Origin: Woeseiaceae bacterium
Lineage (GTDB): Bacteria > Pseudomonadota > Gammaproteobacteria > Steroidobacterales > Woeseiaceae
DNA: 64,000 nt
Assembly: GCA_028277185.1 (NCBI GenBank)
Contig: JANQGQ010000013.1
Coordinates: 31,132-95,131, forward strand
Reading direction: 5' to 3'
The notes under the pieces were generated by a model. It made no database searches and was not told the origin of the DNA. It saw nothing but the letters and a program-made list of their open reading frames with translations. Positions 44,598-53,684 of the stretch are shown piece by piece (position 1 is the stretch's first letter; each line of letters starts with the position of its first letter). The translations under genes and the position numbers were made by a program.

Positions 44598-45524
44598 CTA
44601 CTCGACCGGCGTCGCGGATGCAGAATCGGCAACGACCGTGGCGCGTCGGTCCGTAAGCTGCCGGTCCTTCCGTCGCCAGAGTTCGCTGATCCAGCGATGC
44701 ACCTCGCGACGGAACTCGCGGTCGCCGTCATAGTCGCCCGCCAGCATCGCCGCTTCTATCGGCACGCGCCGGACGGTCACTTCGACGGGCACGTCGTCGC
44801 CGCAACACATGCCCCAGAAGCTTGGGGCACCCTTCGGATAGTACAGGGTGACGTCGAGCACCGAGTCGAACAGCTCGCCCATCGACGACAGCGCTATCGC
44901 TATGCCGCCCGCGCGCGGCGGCATCAGGTAGCGATACGGGGAGTCGCGTCGAATACGCTTTTCCTCGCTGAAGCGGGTTCCCTCGATGAAGTTGATGATC
45001 GACGTGGGCGTACGGCGAAACTTCTCGCAGGCCTTCCGCGTCGCCTCGAGATCCTTGCCCTTTTTCTCCGGGTACTTCGCGAGATACGAAGGCGAGTAGC
45101 GCTTCATGAACGGCATGTCCATGGCCCAGAAGGCGATGCCCAGCAGCGGAAACCAGACGAGTTCCTGCTTGATGAAGAACTTGAGAAACGGAATACGGCG
45201 ATTGAACACAGCCTGCAGCACGACGATGTCGACCCAGGTCTGGTGATTCGAGAGCACGAGATACCAGCCGCGCCGCGTGAGACCGTCGAGCCCGTCGGCC
45301 CGCCAGCCTCCGGAGCCGCTGCCCGCGAGGATCACACCGTTAACCGCAACCCAGTTCTCGCCGATCCACATCAGGACCCGCGTTATTGCACGGCGTAAGG
45401 CCGGAATCGGGAGTATCAGCTTCACGAGCGCGAGCAGAAACAGCGGCACGAACCAGAAAGCCGTATTCAGCGTCAGCGCAGCGAACACGAGCGTGCCGCG
45501 CAATTGTCGCAAAGCGTCGCGCAT
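44598..45524 (-). CDS. PlsC-family acyltransferase (YihG-like)
   Basis: The protein has 308 residues. Two hydrophobic segments near the N-terminus are followed by the acyltransferase motif I NHQTWVDIVVLQ (HX4D type), motif II region IPFLKFFIKQELVWFPLLGI and motif III FIEGTRFSEEK. The layout matches the YihG group of inner-membrane 1-acylglycerol-3-phosphate acyltransferase-like proteins. It likely takes part in phospholipid synthesis or remodelling. Substrate specificity is not visible. Confidence 0.87.
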   Translation of the reverse strand: MRDALRQLRGTLVFAALTLNTAFWFVPLFLLALVKLILPIPALRRAITRVLMWIGENWVAVNGVILAGSGSGGWRADGLDGLTRRGWYLVLSNHQTWVDIVVLQAVFNRRIPFLKFFIKQELVWFPLLGIAFWAMDMPFMKRYSPSYLAKYPEKKGKDLEATRKACEKFRRTPTSIINFIEGTRFSEEKRIRRDSPYRYLMPPRAGGIAIALSSMGELFDSVLDVTLYYPKGAPSFWGMCCGDDVPVEVTVRRVPIEAAMLAGDYDGDREFRREVHRWISELWRRKDRQLTDRRATVVADSASATPVE

Positions 45525-45641
45525 AGGGCCGGGAGTCTAGCGCGAACGCTTTCCCCGGGCTTTCGAATTTCGGCCGCTTTCGCAAGCCGCGTACTGCCGG
45601 TATGCTCGTGAGGACTCGATGGTCTTACAAGGGCGGCTGCC

Positions 45642-45884
45642 GTGGGCACCGAAAGACTCAAAGCGCTGTTGTCTGAACTGCATCAGGAGTTACATCAGAT
45701 CGGTGAGATCGACCCGGAAACCCGGAAAATCCTCACCGATCTCGGCGAGGACATCGACTCGGTCACATCGGCAGGCGCCGCCGAGCGCGCGAGGGAACTC
45801 GAGACGCGCTTCGCCGCGGAGCACCCGGTACTGGAACGCATCGCGCGCGAAATCGCGGACACGCTTGCCAAGATGGGTATTTGA
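45642..45884 (+). CDS. DUF4404 family protein
   Basis: The protein has 80 residues from a GTG at 45642, with AAGGGCGG just upstream. It is a helical, charged protein: LKALLSELHQELHQIGEIDP, RKILTDLGEDIDSV and RARELETRFAAEHPVLERIA. These match the short DUF4404 family of Gammaproteobacteria. It is cytoplasmic, of unknown function, possibly a coiled-coil oligomer. It converges on the tpm gene. Confidence 0.85.
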   Translation: MGTERLKALLSELHQELHQIGEIDPETRKILTDLGEDIDSVTSAGAAERARELETRFAAEHPVLERIAREIADTLAKMGI

Positions 45885-45905
45885 TCGCCCGAAACCGGCC
45901 GGCGT

Positions 45906-46535
45906 TCAGGACGGCGTCGTCCAGATCCGCTCTTCGAGCGCCGTCAACCCGGCATCGCGGAACTTAGGCGGCATGTCATCGCTATCGTCGTAAGCATCGA
46001 GGGCAACGAGGCGCGGCCAGTAGCTCGTGAGTTCGGCCTCACGGACGACGAAGGGCGGACCTTCGGCGATCGCGTCGTCGTAGGCGACGGTCACTACGAA
46101 CTGCAGCGCGTCCGCGGCGAGACGTCCAAGCGTATGCCGGGCATAACGCGGCCGGAGTTCGGGCGGCAATGCGACGAGCGCTCCGCGGTCGTAGTGCGCA
46201 TCGAAGCCCGTTTCCGTGAACGCGAAATAGTCGCCGCAGAGGATTCTGATCGGCAGCTCGACGCTCTCGTAAACCTCGAAGCCTTGCCGGGTGCCGCGCC
46301 TCAGCGCAAGCTTCTGCTCCGCGAAAAAGGCCTCTGCCGCCAGCGGCGACAACTCGACGCCCGTCACACGATTCCCCAGCTCCGCCAGCCAGCGGAGATC
46401 CCGGGCCTTGCCGCACAGCGGCACGAGGACGTTCCGCCCCTGTGCGCGCCAATGCTGTTTGAGCCCGCGATTGCCGGCCGCCTCGTGCCAGCCCGTCCTG
46501 CCCCCGCGCCAGCGCTCGAGCCAGTGCTCACTCAT
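45906..46535 (-). CDS. tpm: Thiopurine S-methyltransferase family protein
   Basis: The protein has 209 residues from ATG 46535 (a longer frame starts at 46568). The SAM-binding Rossmann core begins [20 protein letters not shown], then [20 protein letters not shown] and ILCGDYFAF, with [15 protein letters not shown] closing the site. These are typical Tpm segments. In bacteria the enzyme methylates thio-, selenium or tellurium compounds, and the physiological substrate here is not known. It is divergent from folD. Confidence 0.92.
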   Translation of the reverse strand: MSEHWLERWRGGRTGWHEAAGNRGLKQHWRAQGRNVLVPLCGKARDLRWLAELGNRVTGVELSPLAAEAFFAEQKLALRRGTRQGFEVYESVELPIRILCGDYFAFTETGFDAHYDRGALVALPPELRPRYARHTLGRLAADALQFVVTVAYDDAIAEGPPFVVREAELTSYWPRLVALDAYDDSDDMPPKFRDAGLTALEERIWTTPS

Positions 46536-46656
46536 CGATGCTTCCCGCCGCCTGAGAATCGGCTGCAAAGTTTACCGGCGTCCAGGGCGGCGTTACCATG
46601 CGCGCCGTCCGGAACACGGGACGCAACGCGGCTTCGATCGATTGGGAGACAGGTTC

Positions 46657-47547
46657 ATGGCGACACGGATCGACGGCAAGGCAATAGCAGAGGAGCGAAC
46701 CGCGACGATCGCGCGTGAGACCGCCGAACTCGTCGCCGGGCACGGCGTCAGGCCAGGACTCGCCGTCGTGATCGTCGGCGAGGATCCGGCAAGCCAGGTC
46801 TATGTCCGCAATAAGCAGCGCACGGCCGAGCGCTGCGGCTTCAAGTCGGTGAAGCACGCGCTGCCGGCCGACGTGTCGCAGAACGAGCTTCTGGGCGTTA
46901 TCGGCGACCTGAACGCCGACGATTCCATTCACGGCATTCTGGTTCAGCTGCCGCTGCCGGACGGGCTCGACGAGACCACGATCACCCAGGCCGTCCTGCC
47001 AGCCAAGGACGTCGACGGCTTTCACTACGTCAACGTCGGCAAGCTGGCCGCGGGAGCGGTCGCGGATGCATTCGTGCCATGCACCCCCGCGGGCTGCATG
47101 CTCATGATCGAGCGCGAGCTCGGGAAAGACCTGTCGGGCAAGAGTGCGGTCGTGATCGGCCGCTCGAACATCGTCGGCAAGCCGATGGCGGCCCTGTTGC
47201 TGGCCGCCAACGCCACGGTGACCGTAACGCACAGCCGGACGTCGGACCTTCCGGACGTAGCGCGGCAGGCCGACATCCTCGTCGCCGCCGTGGGCCGTCC
47301 CAACATGGTCGGGGCAAGCTGGATCAAACCCGGCGCGATCGTCATCGACGTCGGTATCAATCGAATCGACGTCGACGAAGGCGGCGAAACCCGCTCCCGC
47401 CTGACCGGCGACGTCGACTTCGACGGCGCCATGGAGGTTGCCGCCGCCGTGACGCCCGTGCCCGGCGGCGTGGGACCGATGACTATCACGATGCTCATGG
47501 ACAACACGCTGCGCGCTGCAAGGCTGGCGCACGGTATCCATGCCTGA
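46657..47547 (+). CDS. folD: Methylenetetrahydrofolate dehydrogenase/cyclohydrolase
   Basis: The protein has 296 residues from ATG 46657, preceded by GGGAG. The active-site lysine is in [19 protein letters not shown]; the conserved [27 protein letters not shown] and [12 protein letters not shown] follow. The NADP-binding loop is [18 protein letters not shown] and the end [19 protein letters not shown]. It makes 5,10-methenyl- and 10-formyl-tetrahydrofolate in the cytoplasm. The 3' end overlaps mtnA by eight bases, so one-carbon and methionine-salvage steps are co-expressed. Confidence 0.97.
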   Translation: MATRIDGKAIAEERTATIARETAELVAGHGVRPGLAVVIVGEDPASQVYVRNKQRTAERCGFKSVKHALPADVSQNELLGVIGDLNADDSIHGILVQLPLPDGLDETTITQAVLPAKDVDGFHYVNVGKLAAGAVADAFVPCTPAGCMLMIERELGKDLSGKSAVVIGRSNIVGKPMAALLLAANATVTVTHSRTSDLPDVARQADILVAAVGRPNMVGASWIKPGAIVIDVGINRIDVDEGGETRSRLTGDVDFDGAMEVAAAVTPVPGGVGPMTITMLMDNTLRAARLAHGIHA

Positions 47548-48649
47548 CCCGGCGCGCGGCATGCTGGCCTGCCGTGACGGCTTCCGCACGATCTGGCATG
47601 CGGGCGACGGCCATGTGCAGATCATCGACCAGCGCAAGCTGCCGCACGACTACGTCGTGGCCGACCTCCGCGTGTGGCGGGACGGCGAACGCGCGATCAG
47701 CGACATGCTCGTCCGCGGCGCGCCGCTGATCGGCGCGACGGCCGCGTACAGCCTGTATCTCGCGGCATTCGAAGAGGGCCGGTCCGGTTTCGACACCGCG
47801 GCAGCCGCACTCGCCGGTTCACGACCGACCGCGGTCAATCTCCGCTGGGCCATCGATCGGGTCGTCGCCCGTTGCCGCGGCGTCGACGATGCCGGTCTCA
47901 CGGCCGCAGCGCTTGCGGAAGCCCGGGCGATTTGCGACGAGGACGTCGAGATTTCGCTCGGCATCGGCCGTCATGGACTCGAGTTGATCCGGCGCATCGC
48001 CGAACGTAAGGACGGCGAGCCCGTCAACGTGCTTACGCACTGCAACGCCGGCGCGCTTGCAACCCTGAACTACGGCACCGCCACGGCGCCGGTCTATCTG
48101 GCACACGAGGCCGGCATCCCGGTGCACGTCTGGGTGGACGAAACGCGGCCGCGCAATCAGGGCTCGCAGCTGACCGCGTACGAACTGGCGCACAACGGCG
48201 TGCCGCACACGCTGATCGTCGACAATGCGGGCGGACACCTCATGCAGCACGGCCTCGTCGACCTCGTCGTTACGGGCACGGACCGAACGACACGCTCAGG
48301 CGACGTAGCGAACAAGATCGGTACCTATCTCAAAGCTCTCGCCGCGGACGACAACGATGTGCCGTTCTACGTCGCGCTGCCTTCGACCACGATCGACTGG
48401 ACCATCGCCGACGGCATCCGCGACATCCCGATCGAGGAACGCGACCCCGGGGAAGTCACCGATGTCTACGGCGTCAGCGACGGCATGCGCACGACGGTGA
48501 GCACGGTCGCAGACGGCACGCCGGCCGCGAACTACGCCTTCGACGTAACGCCGGCGCGACTCGTTACCGGCCTGATCACCGAACGCGGCATCGCACCGGC
48601 AAGCCGCGACGGACTCGAGCGCCTGTTTCCGGAGTACCTGCCGGAGTAA
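47540..48649 (+). CDS. mtnA: S-methyl-5-thioribose-1-phosphate isomerase
   Basis: The protein has 369 residues. The substrate-binding [17 protein letters not shown] is followed by the catalytic Cys in [17 protein letters not shown] and the catalytic Asp in [40 protein letters not shown] is also family-typical. It isomerises methylthioribose-1-phosphate to methylthioribulose-1-phosphate. Neither mtnB, mtnC, mtnD nor mtnP is adjacent; the next gene is a class II aldolase-like protein. The homologous eIF2B-like and ribose-1,5-bisphosphate isomerases are less likely given the motif match. Confidence 0.93.
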   Translation: MPDPARGMLACRDGFRTIWHAGDGHVQIIDQRKLPHDYVVADLRVWRDGERAISDMLVRGAPLIGATAAYSLYLAAFEEGRSGFDTAAAALAGSRPTAVNLRWAIDRVVARCRGVDDAGLTAAALAEARAICDEDVEISLGIGRHGLELIRRIAERKDGEPVNVLTHCNAGALATLNYGTATAPVYLAHEAGIPVHVWVDETRPRNQGSQLTAYELAHNGVPHTLIVDNAGGHLMQHGLVDLVVTGTDRTTRSGDVANKIGTYLKALAADDNDVPFYVALPSTTIDWTIADGIRDIPIEERDPGEVTDVYGVSDGMRTTVSTVADGTPAANYAFDVTPARLVTGLITERGIAPASRDGLERLFPEYLPE

Positions 48650-48751
48650 GGACTGAGAGCCCGGTTCCCCGCTGTGAACCGCACTACGGTATGGCATGGA
48701 TGCCAGCCTGCTATGCTCGCGATCCCCATGTGTTCCGGCAGGCATTCTGCG

Positions 48752-49378
48752 GTGACTATCGACGAAGGCTATATCAAGTACGTCAGCCGCTGGACGGAAG
48801 GTCCGGCGCCGGATCCGCGGCTAACCGAAGGACTCGAGACCTGGCGCCGGCCGCTGTACGAGGCCGGTCTCGTCGGTTACTACGAAGATCTCAAGGTGGG
48901 CTTCGGCAATCTGAGCGTGCGCGCGAACGGACCGGCGTTCGTCATTACCGGAACGCAGACGGGACACCTGGAGACTACGTCAGGCATTCACTACGCGCTC
49001 GTCACGAAGACCGACGTCACGCGGAACACGGTCTGGTCCAGCGGTCCGGTCGAGGCCTCTTCCGAGGCGATGACGCACGCGGCGATCTATGCACTGAGCG
49101 ATGCGATTCAGGCCGTCGTTCACGTACACAGCCGCGAGCTCTGGGAACGCTACCGGAACGTGCTGCCCACGACCGACGCCAGGGTGGCCTACGGCACGCC
49201 GGCAATGGCGGCCGAATTCACGCGGCTCTGGTCCCAGCATCGCTTTCGCAACGACGGGCTTGCCGTAATGGCCGGTCACGAGGAAGGTATCGTCAGCATC
49301 GGCACGAGCCTTCGCGAAGCTGCCGGGCGCGTGCTCGCGCTTGCCGGTCAATCCTCCGGCTCGACGGGCTCCAGGTAG
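48752..49378 (+). CDS. Class II aldolase/adducin-family protein
   Basis: The protein has 208 residues from GTG 48752, chosen because it gives the family-like start TIDEGYIKYVSRW; ATGs at 48713 and 48728 are alternatives. The metal site is seen as His-His in AVVHVHSRELW, with the catalytic Glu in ASSEAMTHAAIYALSD. The N-terminal part has GFGNLSVR and FVITGTQTGHLETTSG. Members include fuculose-phosphate aldolase, MtnB and ribulose-phosphate epimerase. The ITGTQTG form is a separate, less studied branch. Placement right after mtnA suggests use of methylthioribulose phosphate, but this is inference. The end overlaps the convergent TonB-like gene by 31 bases. Confidence 0.83.
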   Translation: MTIDEGYIKYVSRWTEGPAPDPRLTEGLETWRRPLYEAGLVGYYEDLKVGFGNLSVRANGPAFVITGTQTGHLETTSGIHYALVTKTDVTRNTVWSSGPVEASSEAMTHAAIYALSDAIQAVVHVHSRELWERYRNVLPTTDARVAYGTPAMAAEFTRLWSQHRFRNDGLAVMAGHEEGIVSIGTSLREAAGRVLALAGQSSGSTGSR

Positions 49379-49728
49379 AAGCGGAAGGTCCGGCAGCTCT
49401 TCACGGGCGACGGCTTGACGTCTTTATCGAGGGGAGCGTAGCGGGACGCGTGTAACGCGCGCCGCGCCGGCCGCTCGAACACACGATGGCTGCTGTAACG
49501 AACCCGAACCTCATGCGGCCGTCCCTGGCGGTCGATGCGGTAGCACACCGTCACCTCGCCCTCGATCCGATCGCGGCGCGCCGTCTCCGGATAGTGCGGA
49601 ACGACGGTATTGACCGGCGTGCGGTCCAGATCTTCGTCGATGAATTCCACCGCATCGTCGCTGGCGGACGCCGAAAGCGCCGTATACAGACCGATGCAGA
49701 CCGCAAGGGCAGGAACGAACTTCATCAC
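49348..49728 (-). CDS. TonB C-terminal-domain protein, exported
   Basis: The protein has 126 residues. The signal peptide FVPALAVCIGLYTALSASAS is followed directly by a TonB-type C-terminal domain: VVPHYPETARRDRIEGEVTV, RIDRQGRPHEVRVRYSS, FERPARRALHASRYAPL. There is no proline-rich spacer and no lasting membrane anchor, so it is not a full TonB. It is more like the periplasmic TonB-domain proteins that pair with TPR proteins. The upstream TPR gene overlaps it by four bases. Confidence 0.82.
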   Translation of the reverse strand: MMKFVPALAVCIGLYTALSASASDDAVEFIDEDLDRTPVNTVVPHYPETARRDRIEGEVTVCYRIDRQGRPHEVRVRYSSHRVFERPARRALHASRYAPLDKDVKPSPVKSCRTFRFYLEPVEPED

Positions 49729-50240
49729 GCGCCGTCGTCTTCCGTCTGGCTCGTCCGGTCGTCGATGATGACCCGCGGCTGTACGGGATGGGTTTTGTCG
49801 AGCAACAGCGCGTTGACTTCGCGCAGCTTGCGCGGCCGATCCGTCACCAGTTCGTCGGCCTGGGCGATGTCCTCGGCCGCGGCGTCGTAGCGACCGACGC
49901 GTATGTACAGCAGTGCGCGATTACTGAAAGCGCGCCAGTTGCCGCCTGAAGCGACGGCGCGATCGCACCACGGCAGAGCGTCGTCCAGCTCATCGAGCAT
50001 GATGTAGCCGGCGCACAGGTTAGACCATGCGGCACGCTTGTCCCGTATGGTCGAGGGCAATGCGAGGCCGGCGTGCGTCAATCGGACGCCGGTCTTCGCG
50101 TCGCCCGCAATCAGTGCTTTGGCGCCGTCGGCAAGCATTTTGTTGCCCGAACCCAGGACAGTCCGGCCGTCCAGCACCTCGTCCGCCGTTCCGGCACTGC
50201 AAAGCACCGTCAGCAACAGCAGTGTGGCTAAGCGTGGCAC
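49725..50240 (-). CDS. Tetratricopeptide-repeat protein, exported
   Basis: The protein has 171 residues. LATLLLLTVLCSAGTA is a signal peptide. Two to three TPR-like helical pairs follow: AWSNLCAGYIMLDELDDALP with WCDRAVASGGNWRAFSNRAL, and LYIRVGRYDAAAEDIAQADE. A polar tail ends it. TPRs mediate protein contacts; the binding partner may be the TonB-domain protein encoded next, whose start overlaps this stop by four bases. Confidence 0.78.
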   Translation of the reverse strand: MPRLATLLLLTVLCSAGTADEVLDGRTVLGSGNKMLADGAKALIAGDAKTGVRLTHAGLALPSTIRDKRAAWSNLCAGYIMLDELDDALPWCDRAVASGGNWRAFSNRALLYIRVGRYDAAAEDIAQADELVTDRPRKLREVNALLLDKTHPVQPRVIIDDRTSQTEDDGA

Positions 50241-50252
50241 GCGATCCTCCTG

Positions 50253-51137
50253 CTACAAACCGAGATGCCGCTCGAAGAATCCGAGCGTGCGCTGCCATGC
50301 CAGCGCCGCCGCCTCGGCGTCGTAGCGCGGCGTCGTGTTGTTGTGAAAACCGTGGTTCGTATCCGGGTATTCGTGACGCTCATAAGTCTTCCCGGCCTTC
50401 CTGAGCCCGGCCTCGAAACCGGGCCAGCTCGCGTTGACCCGCTCGTCCCGCTCTGCGTGATGAATCATCAGCGGCGCCTCGATAGCCGCCGCACTCTCAC
50501 CGGACGGATGCCGGCCGTAGAACGCGACCCCGGCGCCGAGGTCGGCCCGTTCGACGGCCATTTGCATGACCACGCCGCCGCCGTAGCAAAAGCCGGTGAT
50601 GCCGGTCTTCCCCGTCGTGTCGGGATGCCCGGCCAGATAGTCGATGGCGGCGGAAAAATCCTCGAACATCTCGCGCGGTTCGCGCTCGCGCTGCATCGCG
50701 CGCCCATCGTCGTCGTTTCCGGGGTAGCCGCCCAGCGGAAACAGCGCGTCCGGAGCGAACGCGACGAAACCGTGCACGGCGAGACGACGCGCGACGTCTT
50801 CGATATAGGGGTTCAATCCGCGGTTCTCGTGTACCACGACAACGCCGGGCAGCTTGTGATCGATCAGCGCCGGACGCGCGAAGTAGCCCTGCATCACCCC
50901 GGCACCTCGCGGTGACGCATACTTCTTGTAGCCGACCGAGATCGACGGATCGTCGGGATTGACTTCGACCGCGAGCGCGTAGTCGGGGCTCAAGCTTGCC
51001 AGCAGCGCGGCGGCCGATACCCCGGTCGCGGTCAGCCCCGCCGCACGCTCGAGAAACTGGCGCCGGCTCATCGTGCCGTGCACGTACCCGTCGAACAACG
51101 CGAGAATTTGCGGATCGAGGTCCTTGTCGTCTGCCAT
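50253..51137 (-). CDS. Dienelactone hydrolase family protein with Tat-type leader
   Basis: The protein has 294 residues. A Tat-like motif (MSRRQFLERAAGLTATGVSA) begins about 23 residues in, after a DPQILALFDGYVHG segment, and a hydrophobic stretch follows. The hydrolase domain keeps the nucleophile elbow TGITGFCYGGGVVMQM (Cys), a late Asp in HHAERDERVN and the His in DTNHGFHN. This layout matches the YghX-type dienelactone hydrolases. Its substrate is unknown. It contrasts with the Cys-less DLH at 36903-37805. Confidence 0.9.
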   Translation of the reverse strand: MADDKDLDPQILALFDGYVHGTMSRRQFLERAAGLTATGVSAAALLASLSPDYALAVEVNPDDPSISVGYKKYASPRGAGVMQGYFARPALIDHKLPGVVVVHENRGLNPYIEDVARRLAVHGFVAFAPDALFPLGGYPGNDDDGRAMQREREPREMFEDFSAAIDYLAGHPDTTGKTGITGFCYGGGVVMQMAVERADLGAGVAFYGRHPSGESAAAIEAPLMIHHAERDERVNASWPGFEAGLRKAGKTYERHEYPDTNHGFHNNTTPRYDAEAAALAWQRTLGFFERHLGL

Positions 51138-51219
51138 CGTCTGCCACCGAATCCTAGCTCCGGGACGAACCCATTCTATCAGGCCGATACGCTCACGGGA
51201 GCGACCAGATCACAGGCTC

Positions 51220-52569
51220 CTACTCCGTGCTCGTCAGGGCCTTAAGCCGCGCTTCGAGTTCGTGCTCCGGATACCAGCGGCCGCGCAACATAACGCCGTG
51301 AATCCGGGCCGCATTGCGGATGTCCGCAAGCGGATCGTCGTCGACCAGCAAGAGATCGGCGCGGCGGCCCTCCTCGACGCGACCGGTATCGCTGTCGAGG
51401 AACTCGGCGACCGCGACGGTACCCGTCACGAGCGCCTCGTACGGACTCAGACCCGCCGCGACATAGAGCTTAAGCTCGCGGTGGGTTGCGAAGCCCGGCA
51501 CGTTGAACACCTGCGGTGCGTCGGAGCCCAGGAGAATCCTGCCGTTCGCACGGTGCAACCGCAGAATCAGCTCGCGACGCAAGGCGATGGCCCGGGCCGC
51601 CGTGTCCGCATCGTAAGCCGCGTCGGCGACCTGGCTTGCCTTTACCTCCTGCCAGCGCCGCACGGTTGCGGGCGGCATGTACGCCATCTCGGCGCGCGCG
51701 GCCAGCTCGGCGGCCGGCGTCGAGTCGATACGCTGCTCCACCAGGGTCTGGGCAGGCACGTTCCACGTGCCTGCAAGCGCGGTTTCGGCCACGACTTCGT
51801 CGAGCCGCTCCACGACTACGTCGTCCGCCAGCATCGAGCCGAAGAAACCGCCGTAGCCGCCGTTGCCCGGCGAATGCCGCGGCAGCATTGCGGCGAGATA
51901 GCCGTCGAGATGATCGATCGTCGCAATGCCCGCCTTGAGCGCACCCGACAGTCCGACCGCCGCGGGGACGTGGCCGGCAAACGCGATACCGTGATTCGCG
52001 GCGGCCTCGGCGATAGCCTCGAACTCGGCGCGGTCGAGACCGGGATGGATTCTGAGAAAATCGTAGCCCGCCGCAACCTGCGCCGCGACCTGCCGACGAG
52101 CGTCACCGGCGCCGCTGACCGAGTTGCCGTTCAGTGACGGTCCGGACGTGATCAATGTCGGCCCGAAACGCTCCCCGGAAGCCAGCGCGTCCCGCAGATC
52201 GAGGTGCGGCGGCGCTCCGGGCATACCGCGCACGGTCGTGACACCGCGCGCCGCAAACAACGTCAACACGCGGTCGAGCTCGCTTCCGTCCTGGCGCGGG
52301 ATGTGCGCGTGCATGTCGGCGAGGCCGGGCATCAGGTAACGATCCGTGCCGTCGACGATCGTCGCGTCCTCGGGCACCGGTACGCGATCCACGGGGCCGA
52401 TGGCGTGGATCCTTCCGGCGTCGACTACCACGGTTTGCGCGCGCAGAACCTCAGTCGACGTCATGGGCACGACGTTGACGTTCACAAAAGCAGTGGTGGC
52501 AGCGCTGGCGGCAGTGGCGCACAGGGCAAGCGTGCCGAGAACGAGGCGCGGCAGAAGGTTCGTCGTCAT
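51220..52569 (-). CDS. Amidohydrolase family protein, exported
   Basis: The protein has 449 residues. LPRLVLGTLALCATAASAAT is a signal peptide. The TIM-barrel metal site shows HxH in LMPGLADMHAHIPRQ, later His in FAGHVPAAVG and IDHLDGYLA, and the Asp in LLGSDAPQVFN. The beta-sandwich ends (VNVVPMTSTEVLRAQTVVVD and GRVEEGRRADLLLVDDDPL) are typical of imidazolonepropionase-like amidohydrolases. Export and the lack of a specific signature leave the substrate open (peptides or N-acyl compounds are common guesses). Confidence 0.9.
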   Translation of the reverse strand: MTTNLLPRLVLGTLALCATAASAATTAFVNVNVVPMTSTEVLRAQTVVVDAGRIHAIGPVDRVPVPEDATIVDGTDRYLMPGLADMHAHIPRQDGSELDRVLTLFAARGVTTVRGMPGAPPHLDLRDALASGERFGPTLITSGPSLNGNSVSGAGDARRQVAAQVAAGYDFLRIHPGLDRAEFEAIAEAAANHGIAFAGHVPAAVGLSGALKAGIATIDHLDGYLAAMLPRHSPGNGGYGGFFGSMLADDVVVERLDEVVAETALAGTWNVPAQTLVEQRIDSTPAAELAARAEMAYMPPATVRRWQEVKASQVADAAYDADTAARAIALRRELILRLHRANGRILLGSDAPQVFNVPGFATHRELKLYVAAGLSPYEALVTGTVAVAEFLDSDTGRVEEGRRADLLLVDDDPLADIRNAARIHGVMLRGRWYPEHELEARLKALTSTE

Positions 52570-52626
52570 GATGTGCTTGCCATTGCAGTCTTCGAACGGG
52601 ATGAGCTACCGAGGTTCCACCCGTCG

Positions 52627-53664
52627 CTAACCCGGCGCTCCGGAGCCGCCGGCCATGGCCATGGCAAGCTCCGCGTCGGCGGGCGCGATGTTGCCGCCGC
52701 AGACGATCGCCGCCACGCGCGTTCCGGCGAGGCGCTCCGCGCACGCGGGAATCGCCGCGAACACGAGGGCGGCTGCCCCTTCCACGAGCAAATCTTCGTC
52801 GGCGCGGAAGCGCAGGAGCGCCTCGGCGATCTCGAACTCCGAGACAAGAACGTACTCGTCGACGAGCGTCTGGTGCAGAGGCAGCGTCAGCGCATCCGGC
52901 TCGATGCCGCCGGCCGTGCCGTCCGACAGGGTAGGTTCCTCCTCGACGTCGACCACCCGGCCGGCGAGAACCGAACGCGCCATGACGGCCGAGGCCGCCG
53001 GCTGAACGCCGACGACATGGAGCTCCGGTTTCGCCGTTTTCAGTACGCTCGCGATCCCCGCCAGCAGGCCGCCGCCGCCCACCGCCACGACCAGCGCGTC
53101 GATATCCGGGAGCCCCCTGAGCAGCTCGACGCCGATGCTGCCCTGTCCGGCGATGACCTCGGGATCGTTGTAGGGCGAGAGATAGAAGCGCTCGTGGCGG
53201 GCAGCCCAGGCGCGGGCGTGCAACTCGGTTTCGAGTCCGTCCCGGCCCGCATACCGCAGTTCGACACCCTCGCGCCGGATCTTGCCGAGCTTGGCTTCCG
53301 AAGCGCCCTCGGGAACGAACACGACGCCATCGACGTCCTGCTCGCGCATCGCGCGCGCTGCCGCGGCGCCGTGATTGCCGCTCGATGCCACCGCCACGCC
53401 GCGTTGCCGCTCGTCGCCGGTCAACGTGAGCAGGCGATTCAGCGCACCCCGATACTTGAACGATCCGGTGTGCTGCAGGTTCTCGAGCTTGGCGTAAACC
53501 CCGACGCCGGTCGCCGCGGACAGCGCTTCGTAGTACCTGAGCGGCGTAGCCACGACGTGCGGCGCAAGCCGATCGGCGGCGGCGCGCGCGGACTGTGCGA
53601 CTCGCCGAACCGCATCCGGCAGCCGGGCGTCAGAGCGAGGCGGCGGTGAAAGTATCGCGGGCAT
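52627..53664 (-). CDS. PLP-dependent threonine/serine dehydratase-like enzyme
   Basis: The protein has 345 residues. The PLP lysine is in LENLQHTGSFKYRGALNRLL, the substrate loop is VASSGNHGAAAARA, the phosphate-binding Gly cluster VAVGGGGLLAGIASVL, and the pyridine-contacting Ser/Cys region VCGGNIAPAD. The sequence fits the single-domain biodegradative dehydratase/serine racemase group (no C-terminal ACT domain). It deaminates threonine or serine to a 2-oxo acid. Which substrate is used is not visible. It sits 20 bases from tamB on the same strand. Confidence 0.88.
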   Translation of the reverse strand: MPAILSPPPRSDARLPDAVRRVAQSARAAADRLAPHVVATPLRYYEALSAATGVGVYAKLENLQHTGSFKYRGALNRLLTLTGDERQRGVAVASSGNHGAAAARAMREQDVDGVVFVPEGASEAKLGKIRREGVELRYAGRDGLETELHARAWAARHERFYLSPYNDPEVIAGQGSIGVELLRGLPDIDALVVAVGGGGLLAGIASVLKTAKPELHVVGVQPAASAVMARSVLAGRVVDVEEEPTLSDGTAGGIEPDALTLPLHQTLVDEYVLVSEFEIAEALLRFRADEDLLVEGAAALVFAAIPACAERLAGTRVAAIVCGGNIAPADAELAMAMAGGSGAPG

Positions 53665-53684
53665 CGTGGTTGGAAGACAGAACG

